A stretch of DNA of 45,961 nucleotides from Verrucomicrobiia bacterium (GCA_020849895.1 JADZFN010000029.1:1-45961), one strand, 5' to 3'. Counted from the stretch's first letter, positions 18,677 to 26,956 are shown. Notes: generated by a model not told the origin, from the letters alone. Numbers and translations are program-made.

Positions 18677-19597
18677 TCAACTTCGGAAGCACCTTCGTTC
18701 CGTTCTCAGGATTTCGGTCAAACCCGCCTCAAGGGGAACTCGCGCAGAAAATCCCAGCTCCCGGCGCGCCCGACGGACCTCGGCGCGCATCCGACGCAAG
18801 CGCCCTTCATGCGGACGGAAATCCACCGCCACTCGCCTCCCAACCTGACGGCCCAGCCGCCGCGCCGCCGCAAGGAGCGGGGTCTCCCTCCCCGATCCGA
18901 TATTGAAAATTCCTTCGATTTGAGGTCGTTCCACGGCCGCCACGAGGGCGCGCACGGCGTCTTTCACATGAACGAAATCCCGGGAGTTCGCGCGCGAACG
19001 GTGGATCACGACCGGCTTTCCCTCCAGAATGCGGCGCGCAAAAAGATTGAGCGCTGTGTCGCGCGATGCGCCGTTGGCCGCGACGCCGTAAAGATTGAAG
19101 AATCGGAGGATGCAAACGGACGTGCCTCCCTGCGCATGGGCGCGCAAGGCCATCGCTTCCGCGCACGCCTTGAGGAAGCCGTAGACGGAAAGCGGGTGCA
19201 CCGGCGCGTTCTCCCGAACCGGAAGTCGCGAGGGATCGCCGTACACCTCGGACGTGGACGCCAACGCCAAACGTCGGACGCCGGCCTTGCGGATCGCCTC
19301 CAACAAGTTCCGCAGCCCGTCCAGAATCACGGCGGCACCCGTCGCAGGATCGCGTTCGCAGTCGGGAAGCGTTGCCGTGGCGAGATGAACCGCCGCACGG
19401 CAACCGTTCAAAGCCCGCATCCAGCCACCGGCGCGGCGGAGGTCTCCTCTCACCCACTCGACTCCTCCGACGCGGCCGGGCGGAACGCGGCGCGCCAACG
19501 CACGCACGCGCCATCCCCGGCGGCGGATTTCGCGCAGAAAATGGCCGCCCACATACCCGGTCGCGCCGGTGATAAAAATGGGGGCTTTGGACGCCAT
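18677..19597 (-). CDS. NAD-dependent epimerase/dehydratase (extended SDR), second
   Basis: A 306-residue extended short-chain dehydrogenase. The N-terminal NAD(P)-binding motif GATGYVGG is at 11-18, ASTSEVYGD carries the catalytic serine/threonine region, and Y139-x3-K143 (VYGFLK) is the active-site pair. The FNLYGVAANG region and a C-terminal substrate-binding domain follow. Likely acts on a nucleotide sugar; the substrate is not readable. Start: the frame continues upstream, but ATG 19597 is preceded by GAGGGGAGC, a good Shine-Dalgarno sequence, and gives the normal family N-terminus. It begins 16 bases after the stop of the preceding epimerase gene, so both belong to one operon. Confidence 0.85.
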   Translation of the reverse strand: MASKAPIFITGATGYVGGHFLREIRRRGWRVRALARRVPPGRVGGVEWVRGDLRRAGGWMRALNGCRAAVHLATATLPDCERDPATGAAVILDGLRNLLEAIRKAGVRRLALASTSEVYGDPSRLPVRENAPVHPLSVYGFLKACAEAMALRAHAQGGTSVCILRFFNLYGVAANGASRDTALNLFARRILEGKPVVIHRSRANSRDFVHVKDAVRALVAAVERPQIEGIFNIGSGRETPLLAAARRLGRQVGRRVAVDFRPHEGRLRRMRAEVRRARRELGFSARVPLEAGLTEILRTERRCFRS

Positions 19598-19613
19598 GCT
19601 CCCCTCTTCTCCG

Positions 19614-20588
19614 TTAAAGCAGTCTTTCGGGATGCTGTTGATACCAACGCACGGTGCGTTCGATCCCTTCCTTCCACCCGACGTCAGGCACAAAGCCGAG
19701 CAGTTTTTTCCCTTTCTCGGTAGCCGCGCAGTGGCGGCGGACATCAGCCGGCCGCGGCCGTTCAAACCGTGGCGGTTCTTTCCAGCCCATGAGACGACTC
19801 ACCTCTTCGATGATTTCGATCACGCTGAGCTCCATGCCGCTCGCGAGGTTCACCGTCTGTCCGCACGCTTCCTCCGTTTCGTAAAGCCGCACAAGCCCTC
19901 GAGCCGTATCCGCCGCATACAGATAGTCGCGCGTCTGTTTCCCGTCTCCGAAGACCACAGGCGTTTCCCTCCGCATGATGCGCTGGATGACGCGCGGAAT
20001 GATGCCCGAAAAGTCGCGTCCGTTCTGCCGCGGCCCATAGTTGTTGAAAGGGCGCCCGATCGTCATATCGATCCCGAACGTCCGCCGATATGACTCGACG
20101 AGGAGCGTCGCGGCCGCCTTGGCGGCGGCATACGGAGTCTCAGCCTTGAACGGATGCGCCTCGTCCATCGGCACGTATTGCGCCGTGCCGTAAGCCTCCG
20201 AGGAGGAGCAGTGGACGAGCGTCCGGAACGCCCCGAGGCGGCACAACTCGCAAACGTTGAGCGCGAGCTTGACGATCACGTCCGACGACCAGAGCGGGCG
20301 CTCCAGTGAAGCCGGCAGAGGGATCGTCGCCAAATCGAAGACGACATCAATTCCTTTCCCGTCAAAAAGTCGCCGCAACCCGTCGAAATCCGCCGCATCC
20401 TGTTCCACCACTTCGAGCTCGGGGTAGTGTGCCTGCGCCTCGCGAAGGTTTTCGCGGTTGCCCAGAAAAAAATCGTCCACGACCACGAGACGCGCCGGCC
20501 CGCGCACCGCGAGGGCGTCCACGAGATGGCTGCCGATGAACCCGGCGCCGCCCGTGACCATCACGCGTTGGTTCGAGAGGCTTCGCAT
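19614..20588 (-). CDS. NAD-dependent nucleotide-sugar epimerase/dehydratase, first
   Basis: A 324-residue extended SDR resembling UDP-glucose 4-epimerase, UDP-glucuronate decarboxylase and GDP-mannose dehydratase relatives. Visible: GGAGFIGSH at 13-21 for NAD binding, CSSSEAYGT at 127-135, catalytic Y153 and K157 in PYAAAK, the GRPFNNYGPRQ motif, and FGDGKQTRDYLYAADTARG typical of epimerase family members using UDP- or GDP-sugars. Its ATG overlaps the gatB stop by one base (TGATG), so it is translationally coupled to a housekeeping amidotransferase gene. With the second SDR it could supply a modified sugar for the surface-glycan transferases around it (inference). Confidence 0.88.
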   Translation of the reverse strand: MRSLSNQRVMVTGGAGFIGSHLVDALAVRGPARLVVVDDFFLGNRENLREAQAHYPELEVVEQDAADFDGLRRLFDGKGIDVVFDLATIPLPASLERPLWSSDVIVKLALNVCELCRLGAFRTLVHCSSSEAYGTAQYVPMDEAHPFKAETPYAAAKAAATLLVESYRRTFGIDMTIGRPFNNYGPRQNGRDFSGIIPRVIQRIMRRETPVVFGDGKQTRDYLYAADTARGLVRLYETEEACGQTVNLASGMELSVIEIIEEVSRLMGWKEPPRFERPRPADVRRHCAATEKGKKLLGFVPDVGWKEGIERTVRWYQQHPERLL

Positions 20589-22039
20589 CAGAGTCCCAGT
20601 TTTCGGTGGAGCACGGCGTTCACCATGGCAGGGTTCGCCTTGCCTTTCGAGAGTTTCATGACTTGGCCGACAAGGTTGCCGACCGCCTTGGCGTTTCCCG
20701 CGCGAATCTGGACGACGATCGGCGCATTGCCCTCAAGCACCTCGTCGCACAGCTTTCCGATCGCACCCGCGTCGCTCACCTGTTCAAGACCGCGTTCGGT
20801 CACGATCTCCGCCGCGGCACGGCCCGTGCGAAACATCTCCACAAAGACTTCCTTCGCCTGGCTGCTGCTGATCCTTCCGGCGTCCGTCAACGCTACGAGG
20901 GCGCCCAGCGCCTCGGGCGCGACCGGGCTTTCCGTGACGCCCTTGCCCGCCGCGCCGAGCTCCCGGAGCAGGTCGTTGACGACGAGGTTCGCTACGCCTT
21001 GGGTGTTGGTCACGTCTTTGACCGCCTTTTCGAACCAGTCCGCAAGGGCGCAGTCGGCCACCAATACGCCGGCGTTGGAGTCGCTCACCTTGAGCATTTC
21101 GACGAACCGCCGCTTGCGGGCCAGTGGGAGTTCGGGGACCCGGCGGCGAACGTCGTCGAGCCATGCCGCCGTATCCACGGGCAGAAGGTCGGGTTCAGGG
21201 AAATAGCGATAGTCGTGCGCCATTTCCTTGCCGCGCATGGCGAAAGTCGCGCCCGCCGCCTCGTCCCAACGCCGCGTCTCCTGCGTCAAACGCCCGCCAC
21301 CGCGCAGCATTTCCGTCTGTCGCTCGATCTCGTACGCGAGCGCCCGCCGAACGCCGCTGATCGAGTTCATGTTCTTGATTTCGACTTTTGTGCCGAGTTC
21401 TTCCTGTCCGACGGGGCGGACGGAAACGTTGCAGTCGCAGCGCAACTGCCCTTTTTCCATGTCGGCGTCACTCACCCCGCCATACAGCAGCACGAGTTTC
21501 AGGGTGGAGAGGAAGGCGAAGGCCTCTTCGGGACTCCGCAAATCGGGCATCGTCACGATCTCCATGAGCGGCGTGCCGGCGCGGTTAAAATCAATCCCGG
21601 AAGCCGTTTCGAAATGAAAGGACTTGGCCACGTCCTCCTCAAGATGGATGCGGACGAGGCGGATGTAACGGCCGGCGACGACCTTCTTTTGCGCGTCTTT
21701 CGGATAGCTTTCGCGCATGATCTCGAGGCCGCCTCCACGACAGGTCGGCAGATCATACTGCGAGATCTGGTAGTTTTTCGGCATGTCCGGATAAAAATAG
21801 CTCTTGCGGTCGAACTTGCAGCGGGGCGCGATCTCGCACCCGAGCATCAGCCCAGTGAGCGCGACGAGATGGATGGCGGCGTGGTTGGGGGTCGGCAGCG
21901 CGCCGGGCAGTCCGAGGCAGACGGGACACGTGCGGGTGTTCGGCGCGGCCCCGAATTCGTTCTCGCAGCCGCAGAACATCTTCGTTCGCGTGCGAAGCTG
22001 CACGTGAACCTCGAGCCCGATGACCGCCTCGTAATTCAT
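20588..22039 (-). CDS. gatB: Asp-tRNA(Asn)/Glu-tRNA(Gln) amidotransferase subunit B
   Basis: A 483-residue tRNA-binding and kinase subunit of GatCAB. The N-terminus YEAVIGLEVHVQL is diagnostic, followed by the zinc-binding cysteines CGCEN and CPVCLGLPG, SYFYPDMPKNYQISQYD, and RCDCNVSVRP. The tail is a helical YqeY-like domain. GatB phosphorylates the misacylated Glu-tRNA(Gln) or Asp-tRNA(Asn) and passes it to ammonia made by GatA. The start is set by the ATGA overlap with gatA; the frame is open 8 codons further upstream, but that extension lies within gatA and does not match the family. Confidence 0.97.
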   Translation of the reverse strand: MNYEAVIGLEVHVQLRTRTKMFCGCENEFGAAPNTRTCPVCLGLPGALPTPNHAAIHLVALTGLMLGCEIAPRCKFDRKSYFYPDMPKNYQISQYDLPTCRGGGLEIMRESYPKDAQKKVVAGRYIRLVRIHLEEDVAKSFHFETASGIDFNRAGTPLMEIVTMPDLRSPEEAFAFLSTLKLVLLYGGVSDADMEKGQLRCDCNVSVRPVGQEELGTKVEIKNMNSISGVRRALAYEIERQTEMLRGGGRLTQETRRWDEAAGATFAMRGKEMAHDYRYFPEPDLLPVDTAAWLDDVRRRVPELPLARKRRFVEMLKVSDSNAGVLVADCALADWFEKAVKDVTNTQGVANLVVNDLLRELGAAGKGVTESPVAPEALGALVALTDAGRISSSQAKEVFVEMFRTGRAAAEIVTERGLEQVSDAGAIGKLCDEVLEGNAPIVVQIRAGNAKAVGNLVGQVMKLSKGKANPAMVNAVLHRKLGL

Positions 22040-23490
22040 CCGAGCGGCGCCTCCTTGTGCCATGCCGACGCTTGTTCATAGGCGCCAGCCACGCGGAAGA
22101 GGGTTTCCTCCCCCATCCACGGGCCGATGATTTGGAGGCCGACGGGGAGCTTCTTTTCGCGCTCTACGAAGCCGCAGGTCAACGAGAGAGCGCACACTCC
22201 GGCGAGATTCGCGGCAATCGTGAAGATGTCGGCAAGATACATCTGGAGAGGATCCTGAATTTTCTCTCCGAGCTTGAAGGCGGGTGACGGCGTGGTCGGC
22301 GTCAGGAGCACGTCGCATCGCTCGAACGCCTGACGAAAATCTCGACGGATGAGAGTGCGGACCTTTTGCGCGTGAAGGTAATAGGCGTCGTGATAGCCGC
22401 TGCTGAGCACGTAGGTGCCGAGGATGATCCGTCGCTTCACCTCCGCGCCAAAACCTTCGGCCCGTGTGCGTCCATACATCTCGAGCGGATCGGCGGGGTT
22501 CTCGGCGCGACGTCCGTAACGCACCCCATCGAAACGGGCGAGATTGGCGCTGGCCTCGGCGGTAGCCAGCACGTAGTACGCGGCCACCGCATGCTCGGTG
22601 TGAGGAAGGGAGATCTCCACCGCTTCCGCCCCCAGCCCTTCGAGGACGCGGACGGCCGCCCGCACCGCCTGTTCGACGTCGGCGTCCATGCCTCCGGAAA
22701 AATACTCGCGGGGCAAACCGAGCTTCAGCCTTCTGATCCCCCGCCCCAGGGCCGCGACGAAATCGGGCGGCGCGTCCGGAAGCGAGGTGCTGTCGCGCGG
22801 ATCCGGACCGCTGATGGCGTGGAGAATCCGGGCGGCATCCTGCGCGTCGCGCGCCAGCGGCCCAATCTGATCGAGCGACGAGGCGAAGGCCACGAGGCCG
22901 TAGCGGCTCACCCGGCCGTAGGTGGGCTTCAGCCCCACGCAGCCGCAGAATGCGGCAGGCTGTCGAATCGAGCCGCCGGTGTCGCTACCCAAAGCCGCAA
23001 AACTCTCGCGAGCGGCGACGGCGGCGGCCGATCCGCCGCTCGATCCGCCGGGCGTTCGTTCGAAATCCCACGGGTTGCGCGTCGGGCAAATTACCGAACT
23101 CTCGGTCGAAGATCCCATCGCAAACTCGTCCATGTTCGTTCTCCCGAGCAGGACGGCGCCCGCCTGGCGCAACTTTTCCACTACGGTGGCGTCATACGGG
23201 GCGCGATATCCCTGCAAGATGCGCGAGGCGCAGGAACAGAATTGTCCCTTGACGCTGAGATTGTCTTTGAGGGCGATCGGAACCCCGTGGAGCGGCCCGA
23301 TCGGAGGCTCGGCATCGCGCGCCCGGGCCTCGGCCAGCGCGGCCTCGGCGTCCCAATGAAGCATGGCGCCTAGGGCGGGCTCCAACGCCTCCATTCGGGC
23401 CAACAGCGCGCGCACGAGGTCCGTGGAAGAAACCTCGCGGCGGCGGACTGTAGCTGCAGCTTCCGAGACAGTGAATTCGTGGAGTTCCAT
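22036..23490 (-). CDS. gatA: Asp-tRNA(Asn)/Glu-tRNA(Gln) amidotransferase subunit A
   Basis: A 484-residue amidase-signature enzyme that hydrolyses glutamine to provide ammonia for transamidation. The Ser-cisSer-Lys triad is visible as K75 (IALKDN), S150 (GGSSGGS) and S174 (DTGGSIRQP), with the spacing expected of GatA. The substrate-loop sequence GRTNMDEFAMGSS is that of true GatA proteins and not of generic amidases. It lies 21 bases after gatC and overlaps gatB as ATGA, giving the common gatC-gatA-gatB order. The indirect route to Gln-tRNA or Asn-tRNA is therefore used in this organism. Confidence 0.97.
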   Translation of the reverse strand: MELHEFTVSEAAATVRRREVSSTDLVRALLARMEALEPALGAMLHWDAEAALAEARARDAEPPIGPLHGVPIALKDNLSVKGQFCSCASRILQGYRAPYDATVVEKLRQAGAVLLGRTNMDEFAMGSSTESSVICPTRNPWDFERTPGGSSGGSAAAVAARESFAALGSDTGGSIRQPAAFCGCVGLKPTYGRVSRYGLVAFASSLDQIGPLARDAQDAARILHAISGPDPRDSTSLPDAPPDFVAALGRGIRRLKLGLPREYFSGGMDADVEQAVRAAVRVLEGLGAEAVEISLPHTEHAVAAYYVLATAEASANLARFDGVRYGRRAENPADPLEMYGRTRAEGFGAEVKRRIILGTYVLSSGYHDAYYLHAQKVRTLIRRDFRQAFERCDVLLTPTTPSPAFKLGEKIQDPLQMYLADIFTIAANLAGVCALSLTCGFVEREKKLPVGLQIIGPWMGEETLFRVAGAYEQASAWHKEAPLG

Positions 23491-23511
23491 CAGAATTCGA
23501 ACGGCCGCGCG

Positions 23512-23802
23512 TTACTCGATCACCTTCGGGACCATGAAGAGGCCGTTGGCGCGCACCGGCGCGTTCGCGAGGGCTTCCTCGGACGAGAGTGAAGGCGCCG
23601 CCGCGTCATCACGCGTCACGTTGCTCCGATCCACGGCGTGCGCCGTGGGCTCGATACCGGCGACATCGAGCCTCCGGATCTGCTCGATGTAACGCACGAT
23701 CTGTTCGAGCTGCCCTTGAAAGCGGCGCGTCTCCTCCTCCGAGAGTTTGAGGCGTGCGAGCTGCGCCACATAGCCGACGTCAATCGAGGAAGGCGCGCTC
23801 AT
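23512..23802 (-). CDS. gatC: Asp-tRNA(Asn)/Glu-tRNA(Gln) amidotransferase subunit C
   Basis: A 96-residue protein of normal GatC length. The N-terminal helix reads VGYVAQLARLKLSEEE, the middle has QLEQIVRYIEQIRRLD, and the tail has the conserved acidic region followed by a terminal FMVPKVIE, as in most GatC proteins. It wraps around GatA and GatB and stabilises the complex. It follows a small membrane protein gene by 16 bases and precedes gatA by 21 bases. No strong Shine-Dalgarno sequence is visible; coupling to the preceding gene is likely. Confidence 0.95.
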   Translation of the reverse strand: MSAPSSIDVGYVAQLARLKLSEEETRRFQGQLEQIVRYIEQIRRLDVAGIEPTAHAVDRSNVTRDDAAAPSLSSEEALANAPVRANGLFMVPKVIE

Positions 23803-23818
23803 GCGTGACGAAAAAAGA

Positions 23819-24151
23819 TCAGTGGGACAGGAGACGCAGAAGCCTGCCGAGCGCCCAGATCAAGGTGATCAAGCCGGCCACTGCCCAGAGGATGGTTCGA
23901 TTGCGGTGACGCCGTTTTTCGTTGAGCAGCGGCGGCCGCCGCCGTTCCGATTCCGCTTTCGGAAGCCGCAACAGCCGGCGAAGCAGCGACGCACGGTTGT
24001 CTTCGGAAACGGCGGCATGCGCGTCGCGAAGCGCCTGCGGCTGCGCGATCCGGCGGTTCAGCTCCCGGATCCGGCGGTCGAGTTCGCGCGCCTTGGCGCG
24101 CTTTTCCTCGGCTTCGAAGGCCACCCGGGATCGCGGCTTTCCTCCGGTCAT
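23819..24151 (-). CDS. Small tail-anchored basic coiled-coil protein, unknown
   Basis: A 110-residue protein of unknown function. Residues ~10-40 are a charged, helix-forming stretch rich in Arg, Glu and Lys (EEKRAKARELDRRIRELNRR), a second basic region follows, and a single hydrophobic helix (TILWAVAGLITLIWALGRLL, ~85-104) sits almost at the C-terminus, giving a tail-anchored topology with the N-terminal part in the cytoplasm. It is packed between another tail-anchored protein (18 bases) and gatC (16 bases), so it is probably expressed with the amidotransferase. I recognise no family. The codon pattern and tight spacing support it as a real gene. Confidence 0.7.
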   Translation of the reverse strand: MTGGKPRSRVAFEAEEKRAKARELDRRIRELNRRIAQPQALRDAHAAVSEDNRASLLRRLLRLPKAESERRRPPLLNEKRRHRNRTILWAVAGLITLIWALGRLLRLLSH

Positions 24152-24169
24152 GATGCCCCACGGCGACGG

Positions 24170-24832
24170 TCACTTGCGAGACAACCAGAAAATCAGGGCG
24201 ATCACCCCGAGGATGAGAATCGGCAGCGAACGGGCAAGCCCGCGCTGAAGTTCGAGAGAGAAGTCGAAACCGGCGGCGGAAGCGACCCCCGCCGCGGGCG
24301 CCCCGCGTAACTGGGCGTCGGTTTCGAGATGGACCGGTCCTTCTCCAAGAAAGGGCAGCTGCGCACGCCCACGATTGAGCTCCGCCCGCGCGCTTTCCAC
24401 GGCCGCAACCGCCTTGGCCAGATGCGCCTTCACCTCGTTGCCGCGCCATTCGTTCTCGCGGATGTCCTGAAGTTTGCCAATGTTCTCCTGAAAAATCTGG
24501 CGAAAGTCCGAAAGGGAAGAGCTCTGTTTGTTGAGATCGAACTCCTCCTTCTCGATCGCGGCAACGGCGCGCCCGAGTTCATTGAGCATTTCGGCCTTTC
24601 CGTGCTCGAACTCCTCCTCCCGCTGGCGCAGGTCTTCGAGGTCCTTTTGTTCCCGTTCGAGCTCGTCTTGCTGACGCCGCAATTCGATCATCTGCTGGCG
24701 TGCCTGTTCGACGCGCGCGTCAATCTCGGCCCGGCTGGGAGAAGAGCTGCCAGAGGAAGGGGTGGCGCGCGCCTCTCCGGTCGAGGCATCGGAAACGACG
24801 ACGTCAGGATCCACAAAATCTTTGTGTTTCAT
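24170..24832 (-). CDS. Tail-anchored coiled-coil protein, unknown
   Basis: A 220-residue protein. After a low-complexity N-terminus (~1-33, rich in Ser and Thr), residues ~35-90 form a strong heptad-type coiled coil rich in Glu, Gln and Arg; a second helical part spans ~90-155. A hydrophobic C-terminal helix ending FWLSRK (~198-217) would anchor it in the membrane. I recognise no family and assign no function. It is the first gene of the array leading into gatCAB. Upstream lies a short cluster of TGCGCGA repeats. A scaffold-type role is possible from the coiled coil, but that is speculation. Confidence 0.75.
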   Translation of the reverse strand: MKHKDFVDPDVVVSDASTGEARATPSSGSSSPSRAEIDARVEQARQQMIELRRQQDELEREQKDLEDLRQREEEFEHGKAEMLNELGRAVAAIEKEEFDLNKQSSSLSDFRQIFQENIGKLQDIRENEWRGNEVKAHLAKAVAAVESARAELNRGRAQLPFLGEGPVHLETDAQLRGAPAAGVASAAGFDFSLELQRGLARSLPILILGVIALIFWLSRK

Positions 24833-24864
24833 TGAGATGGCGAAAAGAAGAGTTCGGGTCGAAA

Positions 24865-24898
24865 GTTGCGCGATCTGCGCGATGCGCGAATGCGCAAC
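24865..24898. repeat. Four clustered TGCGCGA-type repeats forming a hairpin
   Basis: TGCGCGA occurs at 24867, 24876 and 24883, with a fourth near-copy TGCGCAA at 24891. The outer GTTGCGC (24865-24871) pairs perfectly with GCGCAAC (24892-24898). It lies between the M42 peptidase stop and the coiled-coil gene start, both on the minus strand, so it could be a terminator for the first or a regulatory site for the second. Confidence 0.4.
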
Positions 24899-25015
24899 GT
24901 CGAGAAAGCGTCCGCGCGTTCTCCGCGGGCGCCTGAATGTATACCATTTGAACGCTTCAAGACCAACGAAAATCGCTGCTCACGCACTTTTCGGGGGACT
25001 CGCACTGAAACGGAA

Positions 25016-26083
25016 TCACAACCGGACCGCAAAGCGCTCTCCCTTCTTTACGTCGAGACAGAACCCCGCCATGAGCGTGGCCATTTTTTCCAGATCGTCG
25101 AGATGGACGACCTCCACCGGCGAATGCATGTAGCGGTTCGGCAAACCGAGGCTCGCAGAAGGGATGCCGCCACGTTGCACGAAAATCGCGTCGGCGTCGG
25201 TCCCCGTTCGACGCGGAACAGTCGCGTATTGCAACGGGATTTTGCGTTTTCCAGCCGCGGCTTCGAGGCGTTCGATCAGGACGGGGTGGTTTGCGCTGCC
25301 GATTCCGAGGATGGGTCCTTTGCCGAGTTTCACGTCTCCCCAGCGTTTCTGACTCACGCCGGGAATGTCGGTCGCTTGCCCGACATCGGCGACGAGCGCC
25401 GCGTCCGGATGGACGCGGTAGCCGGCCATGGCCGCCCCATGCAGGCCGATCTCCTCCTGAACGGTCGAAACCGCCACCACGCAGGCGTCGAGCTTCTTTT
25501 CTTCGGAGAGAAGACGAAGCGCCTCAGCCGCCGCGAAAATTCCGATGCGGTTGTCGCAGCCGCGCGCCACCGCCAAGTCGCCGCGCAGGATCTCGAAACC
25601 GTCCGCAAAGGTGATCACGTCACCAACCCGCACCAGTTTCGCCGCCTCTTTGGCGTCTTTCGCCCCGATGTCGAGAAAGCAATCGTGCAGCTTCGGGACC
25701 TCCGCCTTGGCGTCGCGGTCCTGCATGTGCGGCGCCAGCGTGCCGGTCACGCCAAGCACAGGGCCCTGTCGGGTTTGGACGATCATGCGTTGCCCCCGCA
25801 CGAGCGCGGGATCCACTCCTCCCACCCCGGTGAACCAGATGAAGCCCTCTTTCGAAATATGTTGAACCATGAAGCCGATTTCGTCGGAATGACCTGTGAC
25901 CATGATTTTGGGAGAGCCCCCTTCATTGAGCCACGCGAACACGTTTCCGTAGGCGTCGCTTTCCACCCGGTCGGCGAACCCTTTCACGCGGTCGCGCCAG
26001 AGGCGTTGGACGGACCGTTCCTGGCTCGTCACGCTCACCGTATTAAGAAGGGACTTCAGAAAATCGAGATTCTCGGATTTCAT
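25016..26083 (-). CDS. M42 family metallo-aminopeptidase
   Basis: A 355-residue cytosolic dinuclear-metal peptidase related to TET/FrvX/YsdC enzymes. Ligands and catalytic residues are visible: H65 with D67 in TGHSDEIGF, D177 in ARGCDNRIG, the E210-E211 pair in VQEEIGLHGA, D233 in VADVG, and H320 in RYMHSPVE. The insertion with APHMQDRDAKAEV is the PDZ-like dimer/oligomer domain of the family. It should trim N-terminal residues from short peptides in the cytoplasm, often as a dodecamer. The start at ATG 26083 gives the expected N-terminus; an open extension up to TTG 26170 is possible but contains an unusual proline run. It is divergent from the cbb3 cluster. Confidence 0.93.
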   Translation of the reverse strand: MKSENLDFLKSLLNTVSVTSQERSVQRLWRDRVKGFADRVESDAYGNVFAWLNEGGSPKIMVTGHSDEIGFMVQHISKEGFIWFTGVGGVDPALVRGQRMIVQTRQGPVLGVTGTLAPHMQDRDAKAEVPKLHDCFLDIGAKDAKEAAKLVRVGDVITFADGFEILRGDLAVARGCDNRIGIFAAAEALRLLSEEKKLDACVVAVSTVQEEIGLHGAAMAGYRVHPDAALVADVGQATDIPGVSQKRWGDVKLGKGPILGIGSANHPVLIERLEAAAGKRKIPLQYATVPRRTGTDADAIFVQRGGIPSASLGLPNRYMHSPVEVVHLDDLEKMATLMAGFCLDVKKGERFAVRL

Positions 26084-26163
26084 GGCGCGCAACCCTCGCG
26101 CAGGCGGCGGCGGTTTTCCAGCGCGAACGGCAATTGCTCCGGAAACATTCAAGACAACCCCCT

Positions 26164-26192
26164 TTGCCAATTCGCAAAGGTCATGCTACGCT
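26164..26192 (+). promoter_or_regulatory. Candidate promoter TTGCCA-N17-TACGCT for the cbb3 cluster
   Basis: TTGCCA (26164-26169) and TACGCT (26187-26192) are 17 bases apart. The latter ends 8 bases before GTG 26201. An FNR-type palindrome TTGAT-N4-ATCAA is not seen here. Confidence 0.5.
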
Positions 26193-26200
26193 CCGCGCCC

Positions 26201-26611
26201 GTGACATCCATGAGCGACGTTTCCTTTTCCGCGCGCCCCCGGAGAGGTTTTCTTTCGATGGCCGTTCTCATCGTCGTCACCTTTGCCCTCTTCTCCACGA
26301 TCGTCTTCGCCATCCTTCATTTCGCGGGCCCCGTGGAGGATGTGGAGACGAAGCGCGCCGCAGAACGCTTCGCGTTTCTCCACAAGGTCCGCTCCCGCGA
26401 TGCCGAGGCCCTGAACTCTTACAGTCCCGCCGACCCCGCCACCGGACGCATCCGCATCCCCGTGAACCGCGCCGCGGAGCTCGCCGTGGAACGCCTCGCG
26501 GCAAAGCCCATTCGCGCCGCCGACCTGGTCGCGCCGCCGGCATCTTCGCTTCCCGCAACCAATGCTCCGGCCCCGGCGGCTGATCCGTCCGCCCAACCTC
26601 CGAAGGCATGA
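26201..26611 (+). CDS. Small membrane-anchored protein of the cbb3 cluster
   Basis: A 136-residue protein with one transmembrane helix (residues ~19-40, MAVLIVVTFALFSTIVFAI) and an outside domain of ~90 residues. The domain contains ALNSYSPADPATGRIRIPVNRA, whose pattern LN-S/T-Y followed by a short loop and R-I-P-V/I-x-R-A I recall from short proteins near respiratory oxidase or Sco genes in other bacteria (memory, not searched). The tail is rich in Ala and Pro. Start choice: ATG 26183, GTG 26201 and ATG 26210 are in frame; GTG is taken because the promoter-like element sits just upstream. Its stop overlaps ccoS as ATGA, so it is tied to the oxidase. It may aid assembly; this is inference. 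Confidence 0.7.
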   Translation: MTSMSDVSFSARPRRGFLSMAVLIVVTFALFSTIVFAILHFAGPVEDVETKRAAERFAFLHKVRSRDAEALNSYSPADPATGRIRIPVNRAAELAVERLAAKPIRAADLVAPPASSLPATNAPAPAADPSAQPPKA

Positions 26612-26811
26612 CGTTCACCCTGGTCGCACTCTTCATCGTCGTCGTCGCGTTCACCGCAATCGCGATCGGGGCGTTCGGCTGGGCTGCAAAAACCGGCCAG
26701 TTTCACGGCTTGGAAGCCGGTGCGCGGAGCATCTTCGACACCGACGAACCGATCGGCCGTCCGACCGACCATTTTCCGGAGCGCGGGCGAAAATCCAAGG
26801 CGTCCGTATAA
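26608..26811 (+). CDS. ccoS: CcoS-type cbb3 oxidase maturation protein
   Basis: A 67-residue protein with one N-terminal transmembrane helix (~3-27) followed by FGWAAKTGQFHGLEAGARSI, which fits the CcoS/FixS signature (FLWAxxSGQFDDLEGPAxRI) with changed residues after GQF. CcoS is needed for heme insertion into CcoN. The start ATG overlaps the stop of the preceding gene. It precedes ccoN by 145 bases; in many genomes ccoS lies with ccoGHI, but those genes are not in this window. The tail beyond the motif is longer and more charged than usual. Confidence 0.82.
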   Translation: MTFTLVALFIVVVAFTAIAIGAFGWAAKTGQFHGLEAGARSIFDTDEPIGRPTDHFPERGRKSKASV

Positions 26812-26956
26812 TCTCCTCACCGCAACGATCGGACCATGCGCCCGCGAAGATCTTCCCCTGTGGATTTCGTCATTTGTTCGACCGCCCGCGAAGCCGCACT
26901 CCTCATCGCCGGCGCAAGAGGCTTTCGTCTCCCGATCTCGAAAATCGTTTTGTGAC

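Noticed and set aside
15444-18848. An open frame of 1134 codons on the plus strand, antisense to the NtrC-type and ArnT-like genes
   Set aside because: Its translation is rich in Arg, Glu and Gly with no domain or hydrophobic order, while the minus-strand frames match well-known families. Long antisense frames are expected in GC-rich DNA.
26839-26893. Direct repeat CGCCCGCGAAG twice in the ccoS-ccoN gap
   Set aside because: Eleven bases in GC-rich DNA can recur by chance; no other signal supports a regulatory role.
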